A stretch of DNA of 36,975 nt from Verrucomicrobiota bacterium (GTDB taxonomy: Bacteria > Verrucomicrobiota > Verrucomicrobiia > Limisphaerales > UBA9464): the NCBI GenBank assembly GCA_016871615.1, contig VHCX01000032.1, positions 1 to 36,975 on the forward strand. The letters are read 5' to 3'. Position numbers and translations under genes: made by a program. Shown here piece by piece: positions 17,288 to 25,502 of this stretch. The notes beneath the pieces are model-generated. The model worked only from the letters and a program-made list of their open reading frames with translations. It had not been told where the DNA came from and searched no databases. Position 1 is the first letter of the stretch, and each line of letters begins with the position of its first letter.

Positions 17288-19093
17288 GTGACGAGGGGTT
17301 GGATCCACCGGGAGACGCCACGGTATCTGGTCGCGGTGCTGGCCGGCCTCGCCGGGGCGCTGGCCCATCCGACCCCGGGCTGGGCCGGACTGGCCTGGAT
17401 CGCCCCGGCGATCCTCTGGTTCGGGTCCGGGGGCCTGCGGGGACCGCAGGCCTTCCGTTACGGCTACGTGGCGGGACTGGTGCAGTTCCTGGTGCTGCTG
17501 CGCTGGATGCGGCACATCCCCTTCCCCATCGGAGCGTACTCCGGCTGGATCGCCCTCGGCGCATACTGCGCATGCTTCCCCGCGGCATGGGTCTGGCTGG
17601 GCCGCCGCCTGGACCCCGGCCCGGAGGCCCCGGTCCCGGCGGGAACCACGGCGACCCCAATGGCCCCAATGGCCCCGACCATCCCGGAGCCACCCGGCGA
17701 CTGGGCCCGATGGCAGGCCGCCTCGCGGGCCTATGTGCACCGGCCGTGGTCCTCGCGGGCGGGCCTGCTGCTGTCGCTGGCCGTGCTCTGGGTGGGCCTG
17801 GAATACCTGCGCGCCCACCTCCTCGGCGGATTCCCCTGGGCCCCGCTCGGGGCCAGCCAGTGGCGACAGCTGCCGCTGATCCAGCTGGCCGGCATCACCG
17901 GCGTGTACGGCGTGTCCTTCCTGGTATGCTGGAGCGGCCTCGCCCTGGGTGGCGCCTTCCTGAGCCTGGGTCTCCGGCCGGAGGCACGCTGGAGCTGGAC
18001 CGCCGAGGCGCGCGTGCCGCTGCTGGTCACGCTCGCCGTGATGGGCTGGGGGTTCTGGCAGGTCATGGGCCACCGGCGCCTCGAGCGCCAGCTCAACCCG
18101 GAGACCGTGCGCCTGGCGCTGGTCCAGCCGTCGGTGCCGCAGACCCTGCAGTGGGACCCGCAGGAACAGGGCCGGATCTTCGACAAGATCGAGGGACTGT
18201 CCCGCCAAGCGTTGGCCCTCGAGCCCGAGGTGTTGATCTGGCCCGAGGGAAGCTTCGGGCTGTCGGAGACCAACTACGGCCGGATGACGTCCCTGATCGG
18301 CAGGAACGGTCCCGACTGGATCCTCGGGGCCGACGACTCCGTGACCCGGGACACCGATGGCGCCCCCCCGGCCGTCGCCCGCTACAACGCGGCCTTCCTG
18401 AGGCGGGGCGACGGCTCGATGCCCCCGGCCTACTGGAAGCGCCGTCTGGTGCCCTTCGGCGAGTTCGTGCCCCTGGCCCGGTGGCTGCCCTTCCTCCGGT
18501 GGCTCACGCCCATCGGCGACGGCTTCGAGAGCGGGGACCGCCCGGGAACCTTCCGGCTCACGGGCGGAGGGACCGCCGCCCCGGTGATCTGTTTCGAGGA
18601 CGTCTTCCCGCACGGCATCCGCGACCACGTCCAGCCCGGGGTGGACTTCGTGCTGGGACTGACCAACGATGGCTGGTTCGCCGAGAGCGCGGCGCAATGG
18701 CAGCACACCGCCAGCGCGGTCTTCCGGGCCGTGGAGAACGGCGTGGCGCTCGTGCGGGTCTGCAACAACGGCATCACGGGATGGTGGGACGCCTGCGGCA
18801 CGCCCCGCGACGTGCTGGGTCTGGCCGACGGCGACATCCACCGGCCGGGGGTCCTGCTCGTGAGCGTGCCGGTCGGCCTGCCGCGAACCCCCACGCCGTA
18901 CCACCGGCATGGCGACCGCTTCGCCCAGGTGTGCCTCGCGCTGGCGGCATGGCGCGTGGTGCGACCCCCGCGCCGCCCGGGACCGGGTGCCGGGACGTCG
19001 GCCTGGACGACCGGACCGGGGACCCCGCGATCGGGAGCCGTCCGCCTCGGGGCCGCTCCGATAGGAGTTCCGCCGCCGCCGGGGCCGGGATAG
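17288..19093 (+). CDS. lnt: Apolipoprotein N-acyltransferase
   Basis: The 601-residue inner-membrane protein begins with GTG. The first ~245 residues hold the Lnt membrane helices, followed by a periplasmic nitrilase-like domain with the catalytic triad Glu320 (LIWPEGS), Lys384 (YWKRRLVPFGEFVP) and Cys435 (VICFEDVFP). The Glu-Lys-Cys spacing (64 and 51 residues) is close to that of E. coli Lnt (68 and 52). LTNDGWF and the final ENGVALVRVCNNG are also typical. It adds the third acyl chain to lipoproteins. A Pro/Ala/Thr-rich cytoplasmic-loop insert (about residues 115-140) with a short MAPMAP repeat is unusual, as is a ~50-residue Pro/Gly-rich tail. The beta-propeller gene follows 9 bases later. 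Confidence 0.95.
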   Translation: MTRGWIHRETPRYLVAVLAGLAGALAHPTPGWAGLAWIAPAILWFGSGGLRGPQAFRYGYVAGLVQFLVLLRWMRHIPFPIGAYSGWIALGAYCACFPAAWVWLGRRLDPGPEAPVPAGTTATPMAPMAPTIPEPPGDWARWQAASRAYVHRPWSSRAGLLLSLAVLWVGLEYLRAHLLGGFPWAPLGASQWRQLPLIQLAGITGVYGVSFLVCWSGLALGGAFLSLGLRPEARWSWTAEARVPLLVTLAVMGWGFWQVMGHRRLERQLNPETVRLALVQPSVPQTLQWDPQEQGRIFDKIEGLSRQALALEPEVLIWPEGSFGLSETNYGRMTSLIGRNGPDWILGADDSVTRDTDGAPPAVARYNAAFLRRGDGSMPPAYWKRRLVPFGEFVPLARWLPFLRWLTPIGDGFESGDRPGTFRLTGGGTAAPVICFEDVFPHGIRDHVQPGVDFVLGLTNDGWFAESAAQWQHTASAVFRAVENGVALVRVCNNGITGWWDACGTPRDVLGLADGDIHRPGVLLVSVPVGLPRTPTPYHRHGDRFAQVCLALAAWRVVRPPRRPGPGAGTSAWTTGPGTPRSGAVRLGAAPIGVPPPPGPG

Positions 19094-19096
19094 GGT
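19068..19096 (+). promoter_or_regulatory. Candidate promoter inside the lnt 3' end for the beta-propeller gene
   Basis: TTCCGC (19068-19073), a 17-base spacer, and TAGGGT (19091-19096), which ends 6 bases before the ATG at 19103. Initiation about 7 bases past the -10 would start the RNA at the A of the start codon. A Shine-Dalgarno-like AAGG directly abuts the ATG and is too close to work. Confidence 0.45.
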
Positions 19097-19102
19097 CCAA
19101 GG

Positions 19103-20656
19103 ATGTCCTCCCGGCGCCCCTGGATCCCGGTGCTCTGCCTTGCCGCCGCCGTGCTGAAGGCGGCCGACCGACCGCAATTCGGCGAGGCCTGGTCGCGGAA
19201 CATGACCTCGCCCGAGGTCGACCTGCCGGCCACCTTCGACCCGGCCGGTGGCAGGCACCTGCGCTGGAGCGTTCCCCTGGCCGGGCCGGGCACCGAAACC
19301 CATGCCACGCCGGTCATCGCGCGAGGACGGGTGTTCATCGGGACGAACAACGAGCTTCGGAGGGATCCCCGGCGCACGGGCGACCGCGGGGTGATGCTCT
19401 GCCTGTCGGAGGCCACGGGGGCGCTCGAGTGGCAACTGGCCGTGCCGAAGCGCGAGGAGGACATCTACCACGACTGGCCCAAGACCGGCATGGCCTCGCC
19501 CGTCACCGTGGAGGGCGACCGGGTGTACCTCGTCGACAACCGCGGCGTGGTGCAGTGCCTCGACCTGCGCGGGCAGGCCGACGGCAACCAGGGACCCTTC
19601 CGCGAGGAGGCCGCCTACCTGAACCCCCGGGGCACCAACGCCCCGCCCGTCCCCGTGCCCGCGGCCGTGCCTGACGCCGACATCCTCTGGTCCTTCGACC
19701 TCACCCGCGAGGCCGGGATCTGGTCGCACGACGGCGCCCACAGCTCCATCCTCGTCCACGGCGACCACCTCTACCTCAACACCGGCACCGGCGTGGACAA
19801 CACCCACCGGGTGATCCGGACCCCACAGGCGCCGAGCCTGGTGGTCCTCGACAAGCGCACCGGACGCTGGCTGGCCCACGACGGCCTCGGCATCGCGCCC
19901 AGGATCTTCCACTGCACGTGGTCCTCGCCGGCGCTCACGACCGCGGGCGGCGGACCGAGGATCCTCTTCGCCGGCGGCGACGGCGTGGTCTACGGCTTCG
20001 ATCCCCACCGGCCGACCGGCCGGGCCGCCGGGCCGGTGGTGCTCTCCAATCCGTGGCGCTTCGACTTCGACCCGGCCGGACCGAAGACCAACGTGGGAAG
20101 CTTCCTGAACAACCGGCGCGAGGGACCCAGCAACATCTACGGCATGCCCGTGGTGGTCGGGGACCGGATGTACGTGGCCGGCGGCGGCGACTGGTTCTGG
20201 GGCAAGAACGAGGCGTGGGTGCGCTGCGTCCGGCTGGACGGCCGTGGCGACGTCAGCGCCTCCAACACCGTGTGGTCGTACCCGCTGGGCCGGCACACCA
20301 TGGGCACACCGGCCGTCGCCAACGGCATGGTCTTCTGCGCCGATTCCACGCGCACGCTGCACTGCATTGATGCGGAGACCGGCCGCGGCCTGTGGACCCA
20401 CGAGCTGGACGGCGAGGTCTGGGCCTCGGCGCTGGTGGCCGACGGCAAGGTGTACCTGGGCACCCGCCGCGGCGGCTTCTGGACCTTCGCCCTGAGCCGC
20501 GAGAAGCTGCTCCTGGGACACGTGCCGCTCGGCTCGCCCATCAGCGCCACGGCCGTCGCCGCCAACGGCACCCTCTACGTGGCGACCGGGAACCGCCTCT
20601 ACGCGGCCGCGCTGAAGACCACTCCCGGCAGGAAGGCCGGCCCGGGCCTCAGATGA
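19103..20656 (+). CDS. Secreted PQQ-binding-like beta-propeller protein
   Basis: The 517-residue protein has a signal peptide (about 1-21, LCLAAAVLKAADR). It then has repeated beta-propeller blades of the PQQ/quinoprotein type: alternating 'GRVFIGTNN', 'DRVYLVDNRGVVQCLDL', 'NGMVFCADSTRTLHCIDAETGRGLWTHEL', 'DGKVYLGTRRGGFWTF' and 'NGTLYVATGNRLYAAAL' segments. It lacks a recognisable dehydrogenase active site or heme motif, so the fold is clear but the activity is not; many such proteins in these phyla are BamB-like or of unknown substrate. It follows lnt by 9 bases and overlaps the convergent DUF1501 gene by 8 bases. Its closeness to the DUF1501/DUF1549 pair may reflect a shared periplasmic pathway (inference). 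Confidence 0.85.
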   Translation: MSSRRPWIPVLCLAAAVLKAADRPQFGEAWSRNMTSPEVDLPATFDPAGGRHLRWSVPLAGPGTETHATPVIARGRVFIGTNNELRRDPRRTGDRGVMLCLSEATGALEWQLAVPKREEDIYHDWPKTGMASPVTVEGDRVYLVDNRGVVQCLDLRGQADGNQGPFREEAAYLNPRGTNAPPVPVPAAVPDADILWSFDLTREAGIWSHDGAHSSILVHGDHLYLNTGTGVDNTHRVIRTPQAPSLVVLDKRTGRWLAHDGLGIAPRIFHCTWSSPALTTAGGGPRILFAGGDGVVYGFDPHRPTGRAAGPVVLSNPWRFDFDPAGPKTNVGSFLNNRREGPSNIYGMPVVVGDRMYVAGGGDWFWGKNEAWVRCVRLDGRGDVSASNTVWSYPLGRHTMGTPAVANGMVFCADSTRTLHCIDAETGRGLWTHELDGEVWASALVADGKVYLGTRRGGFWTFALSREKLLLGHVPLGSPISATAVAANGTLYVATGNRLYAAALKTTPGRKAGPGLR

Positions 20657-22094
20657 TGTCCCGGATCACCCGGCCGGCGATCCCGGTCAGGCGCACGTCG
20701 AGGCCCTGGAACTTCACCGACAGGCGGGTGTGGTCGACGCCCAGCTGGTGGAGGATGGTGGCGTGGAGGTCGTGCACGTCGACCGGGGAATCGACGGCCG
20801 AATAGCCCAGCTCGTCGGTCGCGCCGTAGACCATGCCGGGGCGGATCCCGCCGCCGCACATCCACACGGTGAAGCCCGCGTTGTGATGGTCGCGGCCGCT
20901 GCCGCCCTGGCTCATGGGCGTGCGCCCGAACTCGCCCGCCCACACGATCACGGTGTCCTTGAGCAGGTCGCGCTGCTTGAGGTCGGTGATCAACGCCATG
21001 CAGGCCCGGTCGATCTCGGCCGCCTTGAACTCGACGCCCTGCTTGACCTCGCCGTGGTGGTCCCAGTCCTTGTGGTAGAGCTGGATGAAGCGCACCCCGC
21101 GCTCGGCCAGCCGCCGGGCCAAAAGACAGTTCGAGGCGAAGGACCCGTCGCCCGGCTTGCAGCCGTAGAGGGCCTGGACGGAGGCGGGCTCGCTGGCCGT
21201 GTCCATCAGCTCGGGCACGCTGGCCTGCATCTGGAAGGCCATCTCGTACTGGGCGATCCGGGTGGCGATCTCCGGGTCGTCCACCACGGTGTCGTGCTGG
21301 CGGTTGAGTTCGTTGATGGTCCGCACCACCTCGTGCTGTCGCTCGCGGGTGACCCCGGCCGGGGCGCCCAGGTACATCACCGGGTCGCCCTTGCCCCTCA
21401 GGTGCACCCCTTGGTAGCGGCTGGGCAGCATGCCGGCGGCCCACTGGCGCGCGGCGATGGGCTGGTTCTGGCCGCCCCGTCCCAGCGAGGTGAGCACCAC
21501 GAAGCCGGGCAGGTTCTCGGCCTCGCAACCCAGCCCGTAGGTCACCCACGACCCCATGCTTGGCCGGCCCGCGATCTGCGAGCCGGTGTTCATGAACATG
21601 TGCGCCGGGTCGTGGTTGATGGCCTCGCTGGTCATCGACCGCACCCAGCAGATCTCGTCGGCCACCGAGCCCAGGTGCGTGAAGAGCGAGCACAACTCGA
21701 CGCCGGACTTGCCGAAGCGCCGGAAGGGCAACTGCGGCCCGTAGCACACGAGCTTCTGGCCCTGAAGCTGGGCGATCTGCTTGCCCCGGGTGAACGACTC
21801 CGGCATGGGCTTGCCATGCATCTCCACCAGCTTGGGCTTGGGGTCGAAGGTCTCGAGGTGCGACGGCCCGCCGGCCATGCTGAGCCAAATGACCCGCTTC
21901 GCCCGGGCCGCGACATGGAGCGGATCGACGACCCCGGCCATGCCTCGGGGCCGCACGGCCGCCGCCCCGAGGAGCCGCGGCTGGAGGATGGACCCGAGCG
22001 CGACGGCACCCAGGCCCTGGGAGGCCCGGCCGAGGAACACGCGCCGGGTCTGTTGCTGGCGGAGGAACTGACGGATCTCCGGGGAAGGATTCAT
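20649..22094 (-). CDS. DUF1501 domain protein with Tat signal
   Basis: The 481-residue protein starts at the ATG at 22094, 2 bases after the stop of the DUF1549 gene, so the two are surely one operon. A clear Tat motif TRRVFLGRAS and a hydrophobic stretch lie at residues ~16-45. The DUF1501 landmarks are present: IWLSMAGGPSHLETFDPKP, RSMTSEAINHDPAHMF, GVRFIQLYHKDWDHHG, DTVIVWAGEFGRTPMSQ, GRDHHNAGFTVWMCGGGIRPG and DLHATILHQLGVD. It is the closer match to the common family form of the two DUF1501 proteins in the window. Its function is not experimentally settled. A 23-residue upstream extension in the same frame is not used, because it would overlap the partner gene without a Tat-like sequence. 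Confidence 0.92.
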   Translation of the reverse strand: MNPSPEIRQFLRQQQTRRVFLGRASQGLGAVALGSILQPRLLGAAAVRPRGMAGVVDPLHVAARAKRVIWLSMAGGPSHLETFDPKPKLVEMHGKPMPESFTRGKQIAQLQGQKLVCYGPQLPFRRFGKSGVELCSLFTHLGSVADEICWVRSMTSEAINHDPAHMFMNTGSQIAGRPSMGSWVTYGLGCEAENLPGFVVLTSLGRGGQNQPIAARQWAAGMLPSRYQGVHLRGKGDPVMYLGAPAGVTRERQHEVVRTINELNRQHDTVVDDPEIATRIAQYEMAFQMQASVPELMDTASEPASVQALYGCKPGDGSFASNCLLARRLAERGVRFIQLYHKDWDHHGEVKQGVEFKAAEIDRACMALITDLKQRDLLKDTVIVWAGEFGRTPMSQGGSGRDHHNAGFTVWMCGGGIRPGMVYGATDELGYSAVDSPVDVHDLHATILHQLGVDHTRLSVKFQGLDVRLTGIAGRVIRDII

Positions 22095-22096
22095 GG

Positions 22097-25000
22097 TCAG
22101 GAACGGGTGATGGTCTCGTGGAGGTTGAGGAGGGCGCGGGCCACGTCGGTCCAGGCCGCCCATGGGACGGGGTCCAGCCCGGCGGGCATGGTGGCCTTGC
22201 CGGTGCGGGTGAACCGCGAGGCCGCCTCGGGATCCCGGGTGAAGGCCGCCCGCTGGGTGTCGAGCAGGCGGCGCAGGGCCGCCAGCTCGGCGGCGGTGGG
22301 GTCCCGGGCGAGCGCCTGGCGCCAGGCCCAGGCCAGCCGGGCGGCGTCGTCGCCGGAGGCCTCACGAAGGATGCGTGCGGCGAAGGCGCGGGCCGCCTCG
22401 ACGTAGCTCGGGTCGTTCAGCAGGACCAGGGCCTGCTGCGGAATGTTGGAGCGGTTGCGCTCGGCGGCGCATTCCTCACGGGTGGCCGCGTCGAAGGCCA
22501 GCATGCTCGGGTGCACGTAGGAGCGCTGCCACCAGGTGTAGAGGCCCCGACGGTGCTGCTCGCCGCCCTCGCTGGCATCGTAACCGCGCTGCGGGAAGTT
22601 GAGGTTCTCCCAGTAGCCGTCGGGCTGGTAGGGCCTCACGCTCGGGCCGCCGATGCGGGGCACCAGCAGGCCGGAGACCTGCAGGGCCGTGTCTCGGACC
22701 ATCTCGGCCTCGACGCGCCAGCGGCCCTGTCGGGCCAGGTCGCGGTTGTCGGGATCGCGGGCCAGCAGCTCACGCGGGGCGACCGACGACTGCCGGTAGG
22801 TGCGGCTGGTGACGATGGAGCGCACCAGACGCTTGACGTCCCAGCCGCCGTCCCGGAACTCCACGGCCAGCCCGTCGAGCAGTTCGGGGTGCCGGGGCGG
22901 CTCGCCCTGGGCGCCAAAATCGTCGAGCACCTTGGACAGTCCGGTGCCGAAGAACTGACGCCAGAAGCGGTTGACCACCACCCGGGCGGTCAGGGGGTTC
23001 TCCGGCGAGACCAGCCAGTCGGCCAGGTCGAGCCGGGTGAGCCTGCGATCGGAGGCGGACCGTGCGGTGGGACGGAACCGGGCCGGGATGGCCGGCTCCA
23101 TGATCTCGCCGGTCTCGAGGAGCCAGTTGCCGCGGGGCAGCACCCGGACGGTCCGGGGCTTGTCGGACCGCTCGGTGACCAGCGTGCGCGGGATGGTGCC
23201 CTCGAAGTCGGCCCGGGCCTTGTCGGCGGCGGCCACCTCCGCACGCAAGCCCGCCAGCTCCGGGGCGACGGCACGGAACCCGGCCCACAGGCCGGCCGTC
23301 TGCTCCGGGGTGCGACGGGCCGGATCCACCCGGATCCACTCGGCCAGTCCACCGGTGGGCATCGGCACGGCGGGCGGCACCAGCGCGGCCGAATCGCTCG
23401 CGACGCCCAGGCGGAAGCATCCCAGCGTGTGGTTGCCGTGCCCGTGCTTCTGCTGCAGCTCGACCTCCAAGCGCTCGCCGGCCGCCAGGGTCAGGGGCTC
23501 GCGCAGGCGCAGGCGCAACTGCGAGGGCTTGCCGGCCTCGGGCAGGATGGCCCATCCGGCGAAGGACCCGCGCGCGTCGCGGTCGATCACCGAGGCCGCC
23601 GTCCACCGGCCGTACGGGTTCTTCTCGGCCGAGACGGTCTGCTCGTGGCTGGCCCACGCCGACTCGAAGGCCAGATCCCGGGCAGGGGCCCCGTCACGGA
23701 CCACGCGGGCCACCACCTCGGTGAGCACGAAGTTGCCATTGCCGGCCCGACCCGGACCCTTCGAGGGCAGCGCCTGGTCGGGCAGCACCTCCAGCCGAAG
23801 ACCGACGACCCCGGCAGGAAGCCCCACCAGGAAAACGGTGGTGCTGTCGGTGTCGGGAAGTTTGCCCCCGACCAGCACCGAGTGGTCGTCCCGGATGGTC
23901 ACCGTGGCCCCTCCCGACGACTCGGCCGACGCCGGAGCCACGGCCTTCCAGAGCGCATCGGCCTCGAGGACGCGCAACCGCTCCAGCCGCCAGCCTTCCA
24001 GGGACGCCGCCAGCTCCAGGTGGGGACCCTCGAGACGTTCCTTGAGGGCCCGGGCCGCGTCGGTGCGCCGGGCCAGTTCGCGGGCCTGGGCCTCGGTCGG
24101 CACCAGCATGCCGTCCTCGCGACGGCCGATGATGGTCTCCTTCACGTCGGCGAAGAAGGCACCCATCGCGTAGAAGTCGCGGGTGGAGATCGGGTCGAAC
24201 TTGTGGTCGTGGCACTGCGCGCACCCGATGGTCTGGCCCATCCACACGGTGCCCACGGCCCGCACCCGGTCGGTGAGGTAGCGCGACTCGTAGTCCTTCT
24301 CCTGCGCGCCGCCCTCCTCGGTGGTCAGCAGCAGGCGGTTGAAGCCCGAGGCCACGCGGGACTCGGTCGAGGCGTCGGGCAGCAGGTCGCCGGCGAGCTG
24401 CTCGCGTGTGAAGCGGTCGAAGGGCTTGTTGGCGTTGAAGGACCGCAGGACGTAGTCGCGGTAGGGCCAGATGTTCCGCGGCGTGTCGGAGTGGTAGCCG
24501 ATCGTGTCGGCGAAGCGCACGACATCGAGCCAGCCGATGGCCATGCGCTCGCCGTATTGCGGTGTGGCCATGAGGCGGTCGACCAGCCGCTCGTAGGCCC
24601 CCGGCGCCCCGTCGGCCTCGAAGGCGGCGACGAGTTCCGGGGTCGCAGGCAGGCCCGTGAGGTCGAGGCTCAGCCGGCGGGCCAGCGTCCGGCGGTCCGC
24701 CTCGGGCGCGGCCTTCAACCCGTTCGCCTCGAGGTGGGTGCGGACAAACCGGTCGATGGACCCCTCGCCCGCGTCCCCGGTAGGCACCGCAGGCCGCACC
24801 AGCGGTTGGTAGGCCCAGTGGCCCTGGTACCCGGCTCCGTCGGCGATCCAGCGCTTGAGCAGGGCCTTCTGGACGGGCGTGAGCGGCTTGTGGGCCTCGG
24901 GCGGCGGCATCAACTCGTCGGGATCGGCGCTGTCGAGGCGGTGCACCAGTTCGCTGCCGGCCACATCGCCGGGCACGATGGCCTTCTTGCCGGACTTGGC

Positions 25001-25246
25001 CAGCCCGAGCGCCGCGTCCCGGAGGTCGAGCCTCAGGCCGCCCTTCATCTTCTGCACGTCGGGCCCATGGCATGAGAAGCAGTGCTCGGAGAGGATCGGC
25101 CGGATGTCGCGGTTGAACTGGATGCGGGCCGGGACCGGGGCCGATGCCGGCGAGGTCGCCGCCGTCGCGCCGAGGGCCACCGAGCCTCCCCCCAGGACCG
25201 CGACGACCACCGGGCGGACCGCCAGCCTGCGAACGAAAGCCTTCAT
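22097..25246 (-). CDS. PSCyt1-DUF1549-DUF1553 protein (planctomycetal c-type heme protein)
   Basis: The 1049-residue protein has a signal sequence (about 1-31) and a PSCyt1 domain at ~42-135 with the c-type heme site Cys56-x2-Cys59-His60 (HCFSCHGPD), which ends in the usual LLKRWIADGA. DUF1549 (PSCyt2) runs ~165-375 with Cys342-x2-Cys345-His346 (CAQCHDHKFDP). A variable middle region of ~350 residues (about 380-730) has a jelly-roll-like stretch, and DUF1553 runs ~735-1035 (LADWLVSPENPLTARVVVNRFW). It is expected in the periplasm, probably accepting electrons through its heme. Partnered DUF1501 proteins suggest oxidation or breakdown of a complex substrate, but no substrate is proven. The divergent neighbour is the second Lnt-like gene, 256 bases away. 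Confidence 0.93.
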   Translation of the reverse strand: MKAFVRRLAVRPVVVAVLGGGSVALGATAATSPASAPVPARIQFNRDIRPILSEHCFSCHGPDVQKMKGGLRLDLRDAALGLAKSGKKAIVPGDVAGSELVHRLDSADPDELMPPPEAHKPLTPVQKALLKRWIADGAGYQGHWAYQPLVRPAVPTGDAGEGSIDRFVRTHLEANGLKAAPEADRRTLARRLSLDLTGLPATPELVAAFEADGAPGAYERLVDRLMATPQYGERMAIGWLDVVRFADTIGYHSDTPRNIWPYRDYVLRSFNANKPFDRFTREQLAGDLLPDASTESRVASGFNRLLLTTEEGGAQEKDYESRYLTDRVRAVGTVWMGQTIGCAQCHDHKFDPISTRDFYAMGAFFADVKETIIGRREDGMLVPTEAQARELARRTDAARALKERLEGPHLELAASLEGWRLERLRVLEADALWKAVAPASAESSGGATVTIRDDHSVLVGGKLPDTDSTTVFLVGLPAGVVGLRLEVLPDQALPSKGPGRAGNGNFVLTEVVARVVRDGAPARDLAFESAWASHEQTVSAEKNPYGRWTAASVIDRDARGSFAGWAILPEAGKPSQLRLRLREPLTLAAGERLEVELQQKHGHGNHTLGCFRLGVASDSAALVPPAVPMPTGGLAEWIRVDPARRTPEQTAGLWAGFRAVAPELAGLRAEVAAADKARADFEGTIPRTLVTERSDKPRTVRVLPRGNWLLETGEIMEPAIPARFRPTARSASDRRLTRLDLADWLVSPENPLTARVVVNRFWRQFFGTGLSKVLDDFGAQGEPPRHPELLDGLAVEFRDGGWDVKRLVRSIVTSRTYRQSSVAPRELLARDPDNRDLARQGRWRVEAEMVRDTALQVSGLLVPRIGGPSVRPYQPDGYWENLNFPQRGYDASEGGEQHRRGLYTWWQRSYVHPSMLAFDAATREECAAERNRSNIPQQALVLLNDPSYVEAARAFAARILREASGDDAARLAWAWRQALARDPTAAELAALRRLLDTQRAAFTRDPEAASRFTRTGKATMPAGLDPVPWAAWTDVARALLNLHETITRS

Positions 25247-25257
25247 GGAATGGGCCC

Positions 25258-25285
25258 ATATTGGACCCGCTCGTGGGGAAGCCAA
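25258..25285 (-). promoter_or_regulatory. Candidate promoter of the PSCyt1/DUF1549-DUF1501 operon
   Basis: Minus-strand TTGGCT (25280-25285), a 16-base spacer and CAATAT (25258-25263), which ends 11 bases before the ATG at 25246. This is one of the few AT-rich patches in the 256-base divergent gap. It predicts a 5' leader of only a few bases. Confidence 0.45.
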
Positions 25286-25441
25286 CCCAGAAAACCTCGC
25301 CAAGGACACGTCCACGCCGCGCCGCGCACACCATTGGGTCCCCGGAGTCGTTCGACGGCCCAGCGGGCCCCTCCATGGGCGCCGGGTCCTTGGGCATCCA
25401 GCGCCAGCGGATTGGGCCCTGATCCAGGTCCACCGACCGCC

Positions 25442-25470
25442 TTGCCCGTCCCGAACCGGGCTCCTACGGT
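25442..25470 (+). promoter_or_regulatory. Candidate promoter of the second Lnt-like gene
   Basis: TTGCCC (25442-25447), a 17-base spacer and TACGGT (25465-25470). The -10 ends 32 bases before the ATG at 25503, which leaves a leader of roughly 25 bases without a clear Shine-Dalgarno sequence. Confidence 0.45.
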
Positions 25471-25502
25471 TCCGGTGCACCTCCGATGGAATCCCACCCG
25501 GC

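Noticed and set aside
17108-20521. A very long open frame (over 1100 codons) on the minus strand opposite lnt and the beta-propeller gene
   Set aside because: It is antisense to two clearly recognised genes, is rich in Gly/Arg/His/Gln as expected for shadow frames at this GC, and shows no domain.
22118-25075. A ~985-codon plus-strand frame opposite the PSCyt1/DUF1549 gene
   Set aside because: Shadow of a recognised heme-domain gene; low-complexity composition and no motif.
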